DNA of 64,000 nt from the NCBI RefSeq assembly GCF_900115665.1, contig NZ_FOXH01000005.1, positions 291,897 through 355,896 on the forward strand, given 5' to 3'. The notes below the pieces were generated by a model. It had not been told where the DNA came from, did no database searches, and saw nothing but the letters and a program-made list of their open reading frames with translations. The stretch's first letter is position 1. Every line of letters starts with the position of its first letter. The stretch comes from Pseudarcicella hirudinis. GTDB lineage: Bacteria > Bacteroidota > Bacteroidia > Cytophagales > Spirosomataceae. Shown piece after piece: positions 26,701 through 34,631 of this stretch. Made by a program: the position numbers and the translations under genes.

Positions 26701-26728
26701 TAATGCAATAATTTAACTTGTTGCATTA
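26701..26728. promoter_or_regulatory. Second inverted repeat with TGCAA half-sites upstream of lacI
   Basis: TAATGCAA and TTGCATTA are perfect 8-bp arms separated by 12 bp. They share the TGCAA half-site with the operator at 26545. The rest of the 516-bp gap (26308-26823) is AT-rich and shows no gene. Confidence 0.5.
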
Positions 26729-26823
26729 TTGAAAGACAATTACACCATTTTCCCCAATGCCCGTCCGGATTTTAGAAACCCCGGGCATTACGGGAAACAG
26801 CTAAATACTTTTTTAATCGTCCC

Positions 26824-27840
26824 ATGGGAAAAGAAATAACCATTTATGATATTGCCGGTCAATTACAAATATCTCCAGCAACAGTCAGCAGGGCACTTAA
26901 TGACCACCCGGCCATCAATGTAAAAACAAAGGCATTAATTAATGCTAAAGCTGAAGAATTAGGTTATCGTTCGAATAAATTTGCGAGTAACCTGCGCAAA
27001 CAAAAAACTAATACAATCGGCGTGATTGTACCCCGACTAAACAGTTATATTATGTCAACCGTGCTGGCCGGGATGGAGAAAATAGCTAATGAAGAAGGTT
27101 TTAACCTAATTATCAGCCAATCGCTGGAATCTCAAAAGAAAGAAATTGCCAATACCAAAACAATGTTCAGCAGCAGAGTTGACGGATTACTGGTTTCCGT
27201 TGCTTTTGATACAGACTCTTTCGAACATTTTCAGCCCTTTATCAAAAGGAAAATTCCACTGATTTTCTTTGACCGGATCCTTGAAAACAGCAATTGTCCG
27301 GCCATCGTAATCGATAATATAAAAGCAGGATATGACGCAACCTCTCATTTAATAAAGCAGGGCCGTCATACTATTTTACATATTACCGGAAATTTAAAAA
27401 GAAACGTTTATGCTGACCGTCTGAAAGGATATCAACAGGCTTTAACAGAATACAATATTCCTTATAACCAGGATTTTGTGTGGGAAACTGACCTGAGTCT
27501 TGAAACAGGCAAAGAGGTTGCACAGCGCATTGTTTCCTTAAAAACACTTCCTGATGCCCTTTTTATAGCCAGTGATTTATGCGCAGTCAGCTGCATTACC
27601 ACTTTAAAAGAATTGAACATCAATATCCCTAAAGATATTTCAGTCGTAGGCTTTAACAATGACCCTGTTTCTCAGGTTATTGCACCTAAATTGACAACTA
27701 TTCATTATCCGGCTAAAGAAATGGGAGAAATTGCCATAAAAAGTATGATTAACCACCTGAAAGGCAATCTGGATCTGGATGCCGCCAGTGCTATTACCTT
27801 ACACTCAGAGTTGATGATTCGTGAATCAGGTATTTCTTAG
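26824..27840 (+). CDS. LacI/GalR-family transcriptional regulator
   Basis: The 338-residue protein begins with a LacI HTH: IYDIAGQLQ then ISPATVSRALNDHPAI, and the hinge helix SNKFASNLRKQKT. A periplasmic-binding-like sensor domain follows (IGVIVPRLNSYIMSTVLAGME, VVGFNNDP and so on). It would bind a sugar or sugar ester and control nearby genes. The divergent esterase and the perfect LacI operator in the gap make that gene its probable target, probably along with its own. Confidence 0.92.
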   Translation: MGKEITIYDIAGQLQISPATVSRALNDHPAINVKTKALINAKAEELGYRSNKFASNLRKQKTNTIGVIVPRLNSYIMSTVLAGMEKIANEEGFNLIISQSLESQKKEIANTKTMFSSRVDGLLVSVAFDTDSFEHFQPFIKRKIPLIFFDRILENSNCPAIVIDNIKAGYDATSHLIKQGRHTILHITGNLKRNVYADRLKGYQQALTEYNIPYNQDFVWETDLSLETGKEVAQRIVSLKTLPDALFIASDLCAVSCITTLKELNINIPKDISVVGFNNDPVSQVIAPKLTTIHYPAKEMGEIAIKSMINHLKGNLDLDAASAITLHSELMIRESGIS

Positions 27841-27851
27841 CGACTGATTTT

Positions 27852-27891
27852 AGGACTGACGAAAGGCTTTTAGGTCGAAAGGCTTTCGTCC
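27852..27891 (+). terminator. Possible terminator after lacI
   Basis: GGAC-TGA-CGAAAG and CTTTCGTCC pair around an inner GAAAGGCTTT direct repeat; there is no strong T-run, so this is weak. Confidence 0.4.
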
Positions 27892-28077
27892 TACTTTAGA
27901 CCAGAATGCTCCTTTTAATACCTCCGACCTATTCTCAGCTTCCAAACAGAGAATATTTGCTTTCAGGCTGAATCATTTTTCCGATATTCAGCTTTTCATT
28001 ACAAGAAGAGATTTTTACATCCCTGAATGACAGTAAAATCAACGGTATATTAAAAAAGGCAATCTCAATTGAACGAC

Positions 28078-29178
28078 ATGGGTTTAATTAAAGACATTTA
28101 CTCTCCCTTATTTTACGACAGATTTTCAGAAAGTCTGTCGGCAGTACTTCCTTCCTTTTCCAAACAGGATTTTACAGACAGGATTTTCGAAGATGATTTT
28201 AAAAATAAAGAATGGAAAGAGCGCATGAAACATACCACAAGGGTTTTACATGAGTTTCTTCCGGCAGATTTTCCCAAAGCGGTAGAAATGATTAAAAAAA
28301 TCATTTTAACACTGAGAAAAGAACATTTTGGAGAAGACAGTCTGGCTTTTATGTTTTTCCCGGATTACATAGAAACTTATGGTCTGGATCATTTTGACCA
28401 TGCAGTGGAAGCGCTGGAGTTTATAACGCAATTTGTAAGCTGTGAATTTGCCGTAAGGCCATTTATTATCAGATATGGCGACAAAATGCTGGAAGAAATG
28501 CGCAGGTTATCATTACATGAGAACCATAAGGTACGGCGTTTTGCCAGCGAAGGAAGCCGTCCGCGTCTGCCCTGGGCGATGGCCATTCCACAGTTAAAAA
28601 AGAATCCGGCTGCGGTTCTGCCTATCCTCGAAAATTTAAAAAATGATCCCTCCGAATGGGTAAGACGAAGTGTAGCCAATAACCTCAATGATATCGCAAA
28701 AGATCATCCTGAATTGGTAATTGAAATTGCTCAGAAATGGCTGGGAATCAGTAAAGAGACCGATGCCATTATAAAACATGGAAGCCGGACTTTGTTAAAA
28801 CAAGGGCATGTGGCTATTTTAAAACAATACGGACTGGAAAGTAAAAATATTGAGCTGGGCGACTTCACCATTCTGACTCCTTCCGTTAAAATCGGAGACA
28901 GCCTTGAATTTTCGATCCATCTTAAAAACAATGATATTTCTTCACAAACCGTGCGATTGGAATATGCTGTCTATTATCAAAAATCCAGGGGTCATCTGGC
29001 GAAGAAAGTCTATAAAATAAGTGAAAGGGTTTATCAACCAGACGAGTTTGCAAAAGTTCACAGGAAACAATCTTTCAGACTCATTACAACCAGAAAATTC
29101 CATGCCGAACTTCATCAGCTTTCTATTATCGTCAATGGTGAAGAAAAAGCTTTAAAAGACTTTGAATTAACCATTTAA
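28078..29178 (+). CDS. DNA alkylation repair protein (AlkC/HEAT-repeat type)
   Basis: A 366-residue helical-repeat protein. The ATG at 28078 gives MGLIKDIYSPLFYDRFSE, the usual start; the frame extends three codons upstream to a TTG. Short HEAT-like repeats include RRFASEGSRPRLPWAMAIPQL and VRRSVANNLNDIAKDHPELV, the AlkC hallmarks. Members excise alkylated bases such as 3-methyladenine by a non-base-flipping glycosylase mechanism. The last 100 residues form a beta domain (SVKIGDSLEFSIHLKN onward), as in AlkC with the C-terminal Ig-like domain. A DUF1801 gene follows after 20 bp. Confidence 0.88.
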   Translation: MGLIKDIYSPLFYDRFSESLSAVLPSFSKQDFTDRIFEDDFKNKEWKERMKHTTRVLHEFLPADFPKAVEMIKKIILTLRKEHFGEDSLAFMFFPDYIETYGLDHFDHAVEALEFITQFVSCEFAVRPFIIRYGDKMLEEMRRLSLHENHKVRRFASEGSRPRLPWAMAIPQLKKNPAAVLPILENLKNDPSEWVRRSVANNLNDIAKDHPELVIEIAQKWLGISKETDAIIKHGSRTLLKQGHVAILKQYGLESKNIELGDFTILTPSVKIGDSLEFSIHLKNNDISSQTVRLEYAVYYQKSRGHLAKKVYKISERVYQPDEFAKVHRKQSFRLITTRKFHAELHQLSIIVNGEEKALKDFELTI

Positions 29179-29198
29179 CATTTCATCCTCTTTCTCAT

Positions 29199-29555
29199 AT
29201 GGCTTCTGAAATTGCGGAACTTGACAATTATTATTTAAAGCATCCCGAACCAATTCAGGGATGCTTACTGGCATTAAAAAGCATTATTCTTGCTGCAGAT
29301 AAGGAGATTAGCCATGAAAGAATTTATCAGATTCCGTTCTTTTGCTACAAGGGAAAAAAGTTGTGTTTTTTATGGGTAAACCGGAAAAAACTCCTGCTGG
29401 GATTTGTAGAGGATAAAAGCCTTTTCCCTAAAATTCCCGGGGTAAGAAGCAAGGATCAGTTCTCTACTATGATAATCGATCCAAATGCCGATTTACCTTT
29501 AGAAATCATTCTGAAAAACCTTCAGGATGGAATAGCAAAATATGACAGGCTGTAA
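29199..29555 (+). CDS. DUF1801 domain protein
   Basis: A 118-residue protein of the YdhG/DUF1801 type: the middle segment ERIYQIPFFCYKGKKLCFLWV and the C-terminal ADLPLEIILKNLQDGIAKYDRL are typical. The fold is frataxin-like in appearance and the role is unknown. It follows the alkylation-repair gene by 20 bp and is probably co-transcribed. Confidence 0.85.
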   Translation: MASEIAELDNYYLKHPEPIQGCLLALKSIILAADKEISHERIYQIPFFCYKGKKLCFLWVNRKKLLLGFVEDKSLFPKIPGVRSKDQFSTMIIDPNADLPLEIILKNLQDGIAKYDRL

Positions 29556-29571
29556 TTACTAATTAAAAAAT

Positions 29572-29832
29572 TCAGTTCTGAACCGGATGTTCTTCAAAAT
29601 CCGAAATGATCCGTTCTTCTTTTCCCAGATTGATTCCAACATTAAGCGCCACCTGGAATAAGGTGGAAAGACCTTCAAACTCAAAAGTAATTTTTACAAA
29701 TTTTGAACGCTCGCCGTTGGCAAGATTTATCGGAACAGCCCGGATTTCGCCCATGATATTATAATAATGGGCAATTTTCTTAAACTCGTCAAAAACCCTC
29801 TCCTCACAAATTAAGTCATCTATCTTATACAT
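29572..29832 (-). CDS. Hypothetical protein (86 aa)
   Basis: A small mixed alpha/beta soluble protein that starts MYKIDDLICEERVFDEF and contains KFVKITFEFEGLSTLFQVALNVGINLG. No domain recognised. It is convergent with the DUF1801 gene, 17 bp apart. The residue pattern (alternating hydrophobic strands, charged helix) suggests a real gene. Confidence 0.6.
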   Translation of the reverse strand: MYKIDDLICEERVFDEFKKIAHYYNIMGEIRAVPINLANGERSKFVKITFEFEGLSTLFQVALNVGINLGKEERIISDFEEHPVQN

Positions 29833-29884
29833 GGTTACTTAAAATTAGCTGATGAATTTCTAATAAAATACTTAACTACTTTAA

Positions 29885-30168
29885 CTTCTAAAAGTTTTAC
29901 TTATTTTAAAAATTTATTTTTCCACTCCCGACCTGGTCATTGCTGCTTACTTTACAAAAAGACACAATGCTTACAAACTGACCATATCAGGGATTTTTGT
30001 CTATGCTCTGCTTTACGCATTTTTCCCGGAGTGGAACGTTCACCTTTTACAGATTAATCAGCTCAAAAGGGATATCTGACAATAGATCAGACCTGGATTG
30101 ATGCTTTCGTCATTAATCCGGGCAATTATTCCGCAGGAAAACATGAAAAACTTAAGGACCGTTATTAA
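29885..30168 (+). pseudogene. Probable frameshifted remnant of a membrane protein gene
   Basis: One frame (29885-30079) reads as a hydrophobic protein without an ATG start, ending at LLQINQLK-R-D-I-stop. The reading continues in another frame to 30168 (GYLTIDQTWIDAFVINPG and so on) as though one frameshift near 30065-30075 broke a single gene. The family was not recognised. This explains most of the 29833-30271 gap. Confidence 0.35.
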
Positions 30169-30223
30169 TACTTAAACAAAAACGAAGCTGGATACGAAAG
30201 GGCTTTTTAAATCTCCTGAAAAT

Positions 30224-30254
30224 CAAAAAACTCCGGTTAACAATAAACCGGAGC
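30224..30254 (-). terminator. Rho-independent terminator after the 68-aa gene
   Basis: On the minus strand CTCCGGTT and AACCGGAG are followed by TTTTTTG, just downstream of the gene at 30272-30478. Confidence 0.75.
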
Positions 30255-30271
30255 TTTTGAAGGAGTTTTAG

Positions 30272-30478
30272 TTAGTTAGGAAAATCCGTCATCTGGAGGT
30301 TACTAAATAAATTAATCAATGCTGAATGATTAATTCCCCAGGAAACAAGCTCACTTGTGCCGTTCTCAAACACAAACTCTACGTGCTGTTCAAAAGTCCG
30401 AATCATCGCTACCTCTTTTAATTTAAGGAACTTAATTCCGGTGTCTTTTTTATAGCTGAAAATTGTCATAGAATTCAT
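30272..30478 (-). CDS. Hypothetical protein (68 aa)
   Basis: A short soluble protein with the pattern strand (MTIFSYKKDTGIKFLKLKEVAMI), helix, strand (VEFVFENGTSELVSWG), helix. No domain was recognised. It is followed by a good terminator on its own strand, which supports it as a real transcription unit. An internal Met at residue 25 is an alternative start but would remove the first strand. Confidence 0.55.
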   Translation of the reverse strand: MNSMTIFSYKKDTGIKFLKLKEVAMIRTFEQHVEFVFENGTSELVSWGINHSALINLFSNLQMTDFPN

Positions 30479-30589
30479 AAGTTTTAGTGCAGTTTGGATT
30501 TAGTTGTCCTAACCCGGAATTCAAAACAATGCAATGCAACAGAAATGATCTCCGGGCATGAAGCAGTTATTTAGTTATGGTTTAAGTTC

Positions 30590-30632
30590 GCAGAAGAGCA
30601 TAAAATTTCAGAGAAATTTCTGCGTCTTCTGC
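30590..30632. repeat. Inverted repeat GCAGAAG...CTTCTGC in the 30479-31025 gap
   Basis: Outer arms GCAGAAG/CTTCTGC enclose inner arms AAATTT/AAATTT around CAGAG. The text CTGCGTCTTCTGCAACTCT resembles intergenic CTCTGCG-type repeats seen in many Cytophagales. The rest of this 547-bp gap shows no gene; it must hold the promoter of the DUF5916 gene. Confidence 0.5.
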
Positions 30633-31025
30633 AACTCTAAATTAATAAAAAAAACTCACTATTTACATGATTAAGCTAAATTTAATTCAAAGAATAGAAA
30701 ATAAGGGTTTGATGAAAGATTAACCGAAACATACTTTTAAATAATTCATACATTAAAAATACAGTTTGGTCATTTTTTTAAACCGATTCATATAAATCAG
30801 GGGGTATTTTTACCTGTTAACATACATCAATTGCATACTCCATTTTTCATTTCTCAATTCTGATAATTTACGGAGGCAGATACCATTACCTAAACTTTTT
30901 CTATAACTATTCCAACATATTTTTGTGAGACTCAGGATTTTTTTACCCTACAACTCGGCCTTATTTTCCTGTTTTATTGCTGTATTTTAGCTTTTATATT
31001 TACCAAAATCAACCCAAAATTATCC

Positions 31026-33233
31026 GTGAAGAAACTTTATACTGTATTACTCTCTTTAATCTTTTCATCTTTTTTAGCCAGTGCACAGAAGAAAAATGAA
31101 GCATTCCAGTTACATATCCAAAGGGCAAGCTCTCCCATAAGGATTGACGGAATCCTCAATGAATCAAGCTGGCAAAATGCAGAAGCAGCAAAAGATTTTT
31201 ACATGATTACTCCTATGGATACCAGTCATGCGAATGTCAAAACCGAAGTTCGTCTGACCTATGACGACCAGAACATTTACATGTCTGCCATTTGTTACAA
31301 ATCTGAAAAAGGTGCTGGTTATGTGGTGGAATCTTTAAAACGGGATTTTACTTTTGGCAAAAATGACAACTTTTTTGCTGTTATTGATACCTTCGATGAC
31401 ATGACGAACGGTTTCTCTTTCGGAGCAAATGCGGCAGGAGCTCAATGGGACGGACAAATGTTTGAAGGTGGCAGTATCAACCTGAACTGGGATAACAAAT
31501 GGAACTCTATTACCATAAATGATGATGAAAAATGGGTTTTTGAAGCTGCTATTCCTTTCAAAAGTATCCGGTATAAAGCCGGAATAGACCGCTGGGGGAT
31601 TAATTTCAGCCGACTTGATCTGAAAGCTAATGAAAAATCGGCCTGGGCGCCTGTTCCCCGACAGTTTCCATCTGCTTCTTTGGCTTACGCAGGTGTATTA
31701 CTTTGGGACAGCCCTCCTCCTACACCTAAAACCAACATTTCTGTGATTCCTTATTTCCTGACCGGATTTAACAAAAACTACCAGACAGATCAATCGCCCA
31801 GTTATAAAACCGAAGTTGGTGGTGATGTAAAAATTGCTGTAACCTCTTCTATGAACCTCGATTTGACGGTCAACCCGGATTTCTCACAGGTAGATGTTGA
31901 CAGGCAGGTAACTAACCTTGACCGTTATGAGCTTTTCTTTCCTGAAAGGAGACAGTTTTTTCTGGAAAACGGTGATTTATTTGACAATTTCGGCTTTGCT
32001 AACCTCAGACCTTTTTTCTCCAGAAGAATTGGTCTGAACGTTCCTATCCGTTACGGAGCCAGACTTAGCGGAAAACTGAATAAAAACTGGAGACTGGGTG
32101 TTATGGATATGCAAACCGGCGCTTCTCCCGATAATATTACCCCTGCACAGAATTTTACCGTTTTTGCTTTACAAAGACGTGTTTTTGCCCGTTCAAATAT
32201 TTCAGCATTATTTGTCAATAAGCAATCTATCGACCTGCCCGATACCAATAAAACGGTCTCACTCTATAACAGAAACTTAGGAATTGAGTATAACCTTGCC
32301 TCCTCCAACAACATCTGGACGGGGAAAATGGTTTATATGAAATCATTCAGTCCGAATAAAACCGGAGATGATTTTACCCATGCTTTTGACATTGTTTATA
32401 ATGCCAAGAAATGGTTCTGGCATTGGCGTCATGAATATGTCGGGACTAATTATAATGCCGAGGTCGGGTATGTTCCGAGAAAGGGATATTACAAAGCCAA
32501 CCCTACTATTACTTATAATTTTTATCCGAAAACGCCATCAAGCCCTATTTTCCTGCATGGACCTTCTTTGGGATCAACTACTTTCTTTGACAAAAAAGGA
32601 AAAGCGATCGATCATGAAACTTATTTTTCTTATACAGTTAATTTCAAAGACAGAAGCCTTCTTTCCGGCTGGGTAGCATATGATTATGTAAAACTTCTTG
32701 CCCCGTTTGATCCTACCAATTCCGGTGGAGATACGCTGGCTACCGGAACAGACCATTCCTGGAAAGCCTTTGGAGTTGACTATACTTCCCGCCCAAGAGG
32801 TTTATTTACCTATTTATTTTCAGGACGCTATGGAGGATATTATGGAAACGGAAGCCGCCTGGGTCTGAAAGGAGAAATGGGTTACAGATTTCAGCCATAT
32901 GTAAGCTTAACTCTGGGACTCGAATACAATAACATTGATAATGTAAATGTTCCGGTGAAAAGAGATGAAGTACTGAAAAACAACATGGTTAATACTGAAT
33001 TCTGGCTGATCAGCCCCAGAGTGGATGTAACTTTTACCAATAAACTTTTCTTTACAACCTATTTACAATACAATCAGCAGTCGAAAAATGTAAATCTTAA
33101 TGCCAGAGTTCAATGGAGATATAAACCTGCCTCTGACTTATTTTTAGTCTATACAGACAATTATCTTCCTGAAAATTTTTACATTAAAAACAGAGCTATT
33201 GTATTAAAGTTCACTTATTGGTGGAATGTTTAA
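31026..33233 (+). CDS. DUF5916 protein with CBM9-like N-terminus (copy A)
   Basis: A 735-residue exported protein starting at GTG 31026 with signal peptide KKLYTVLLSLIFSSFLASAQ. Residues 30-230 form a carbohydrate-binding-9-like beta domain (IRIDGILNESSWQNAEAAKDF). The DUF5916 part follows with the hallmark VNPDFSQVDVDRQVTNLDRYE and FFPERRQFFLENGDLFD, then many amphipathic strands ending in FTYWWNV, consistent with an outer-membrane beta-barrel. Function unknown; a cell-surface glycan role is often supposed. A paralogue lies at 40957. Confidence 0.88.
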   Translation: MKKLYTVLLSLIFSSFLASAQKKNEAFQLHIQRASSPIRIDGILNESSWQNAEAAKDFYMITPMDTSHANVKTEVRLTYDDQNIYMSAICYKSEKGAGYVVESLKRDFTFGKNDNFFAVIDTFDDMTNGFSFGANAAGAQWDGQMFEGGSINLNWDNKWNSITINDDEKWVFEAAIPFKSIRYKAGIDRWGINFSRLDLKANEKSAWAPVPRQFPSASLAYAGVLLWDSPPPTPKTNISVIPYFLTGFNKNYQTDQSPSYKTEVGGDVKIAVTSSMNLDLTVNPDFSQVDVDRQVTNLDRYELFFPERRQFFLENGDLFDNFGFANLRPFFSRRIGLNVPIRYGARLSGKLNKNWRLGVMDMQTGASPDNITPAQNFTVFALQRRVFARSNISALFVNKQSIDLPDTNKTVSLYNRNLGIEYNLASSNNIWTGKMVYMKSFSPNKTGDDFTHAFDIVYNAKKWFWHWRHEYVGTNYNAEVGYVPRKGYYKANPTITYNFYPKTPSSPIFLHGPSLGSTTFFDKKGKAIDHETYFSYTVNFKDRSLLSGWVAYDYVKLLAPFDPTNSGGDTLATGTDHSWKAFGVDYTSRPRGLFTYLFSGRYGGYYGNGSRLGLKGEMGYRFQPYVSLTLGLEYNNIDNVNVPVKRDEVLKNNMVNTEFWLISPRVDVTFTNKLFFTTYLQYNQQSKNVNLNARVQWRYKPASDLFLVYTDNYLPENFYIKNRAIVLKFTYWWNV

Positions 33234-33240
33234 ATCCTCA

Positions 33241-33276
33241 GTAAAAGCCATCTGTTTTGGGATGGGTGGCTTTTGC
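33241..33276 (+). terminator. Rho-independent terminator after DUF5916 copy A
   Basis: AAAAGCCA and TGGCTTTT stems, directly after the stop codon. Confidence 0.65.
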
Positions 33277-33541
33277 AACCTTGTAACTACATAGCAACAT
33301 AGGGCACATAGAAAGCAACCTTGTAACCGCATAGGAACATAGGGCACATAGAAAGCAAACTTGTAACCACATAGCAACATAGGGCACATAGGAAGCTACT
33401 TTGTAACCACATAGGAACATAGGGCACATAGAAAGCAATCTTGTAACCACATAGCAACATAGGGCACATAGGAAGCTACCTTGTAACCGCATAGGAACAT
33501 AGGCAAGTTATTTAACCACATAGCAACATAGGGCATATAGG
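33275..33541. repeat. Tandem array of 40-bp units (six plus a partial)
   Basis: Units start at 33275, 33315, 33355, 33395, 33435 and 33475, each exactly 40 bp to the last, and a further partial copy is at 33509-33541. Each unit reads GTAACCACATAGNAACATAG-GGCACATAG with an 11-12 base linker. Units alternate: the base after ATAG is C in units 1, 3, 5 and 7 and G in units 2, 4 and 6, so the true period may be 80 bp. Minus-strand frames over the array are repeat shadows. Confidence 0.88.
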
Positions 33542-33677
33542 GGCTGTTGCTGAAAGGTGGTTTATAAGGAGTATTTACACAAAGGAGGGTAAAAACTTCC
33601 TGCCCTTCTACAGAATTTCTCCAGATTTTCTCTCTAATTTGGCATTCGAAAAACAACCGGATACCAAATCTTTCTGT

Positions 33678-34352
33678 ATGAAACTGCTATTTATTGAGGA
33701 TGAAAAAAGTTTGAGACAAGCACTCATTTCTTACTTCGAAGGAGAAGGATATCTCTGTGAATCGGCCCATGATTTTGCCTCAGCTTCTGAGAAAATCAAT
33801 CTGTATCAATACGATTGTGTGGTCGTTGATATTAATTTACCGGATGGAAGCGGGCTCAATATCATCAAATCTCTCAAACAGCAGCAATCTGAGTCTGGAA
33901 TCATCATTGTTTCTGCAAGAAATGCACTGGACGATAAACTGCATGGATTAGAACTTGGTTCCGATGATTATCTGACAAAACCTTTTCATCTTTCTGAACT
34001 CAACGCAAGGATTAAATCCATTTTCAGACGCAGAACTTTTAAAGGTCAGCATGAAGTTTCTTTTCAGGAAATCAAAATCCGGACTGATGAAATGAAAGTT
34101 TCTGTGAAAGGTGAAGAAATTGTCCTCACCAAAAAAGAGTTTGAATTACTGATTTATCTGATTGCTAACCAAAACAGAATGTTAACCAAAGCTGCTATTG
34201 CAGAACATCTGTGGGGAGATAATGCAGATATGTTAGACAATTTTGATTTCATTTACACGCACATCAAAAATCTTCGTAAAAAACTCATGGAAAAAGGCTG
34301 TCCTGATTACCTGCATTCCGTTTATGGAATGGGTTATAAATTCGGTGTATAG
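33678..34352 (+). CDS. OmpR-family response regulator without a neighbouring kinase
   Basis: A 224-residue regulator (start ATG 33678; the frame extends back to a TTG at 33639). Receiver: LLFIEDEKSLRQAL, phospho-acceptor Asp in VVVDINLPDGSGL, T/S in IIIVSARN and K in YLTKPFHL. Effector: winged helix with VLTKKEFELLIYLIANQNRML and FDFIYTHIKNLRKKL. Phosphorylation would control DNA binding. The usual adjacent sensor kinase is absent; the kinase at 34632 is of the LytS type and has its own LytTR partner. Confidence 0.88.
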   Translation: MKLLFIEDEKSLRQALISYFEGEGYLCESAHDFASASEKINLYQYDCVVVDINLPDGSGLNIIKSLKQQQSESGIIIVSARNALDDKLHGLELGSDDYLTKPFHLSELNARIKSIFRRRTFKGQHEVSFQEIKIRTDEMKVSVKGEEIVLTKKEFELLIYLIANQNRMLTKAAIAEHLWGDNADMLDNFDFIYTHIKNLRKKLMEKGCPDYLHSVYGMGYKFGV

Positions 34353-34392
34353 CTTTTCCTTATTCAATCTGCTTCTGATTAAAAGTATTATT

Positions 34393-34412
34393 ATTCAGCA
34401 TTTTTGCTGAAT
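34393..34412. repeat. Short perfect hairpin after the OmpR-type regulator
   Basis: ATTCAGCA-TTTT-TGCTGAAT, 41 bp after the stop codon. There is no T-run, so termination is uncertain. Confidence 0.4.
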
Positions 34413-34544
34413 GAGATATATCCTTATGTTCCAATACAGGTATTTCATACCTTTAGCCCTGATATTTATCCTTATTTTTTTTAAACTTGCGCCACCCAAA
34501 CGTACTTTCGTCTGAAAAGATAGCTGTGGCTCTGTAAGCTAAAC

Positions 34545-34552
34545 TATTTTTG
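34545..34552 (+). promoter_or_regulatory. Candidate -7 box TATTTTTG of the fusion-kinase operon
   Basis: TATTTTTG fits TAnnTTTG, 80 bp before the ATG at 34632; no exact TTG box at the standard distance. Confidence 0.35.
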
Positions 34553-34631
34553 TATCAGGTAAGTTGAAAACTCCGATCGGTATATTTCAATAACAAACCA
34601 CTAAATCAGATTTTTTAACCATTGCATTTTT

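Noticed and set aside
33275-33541. CRISPR array
   Set aside because: The units are contiguous with no unique spacers, and no cas genes are near.
33204-33656. Five overlapping minus-strand ORFs of 60-86 residues
   Set aside because: They translate the 40-bp repeat (three units make 40 codons), giving low-complexity CALC/YVPYV text. They are repeat shadows.
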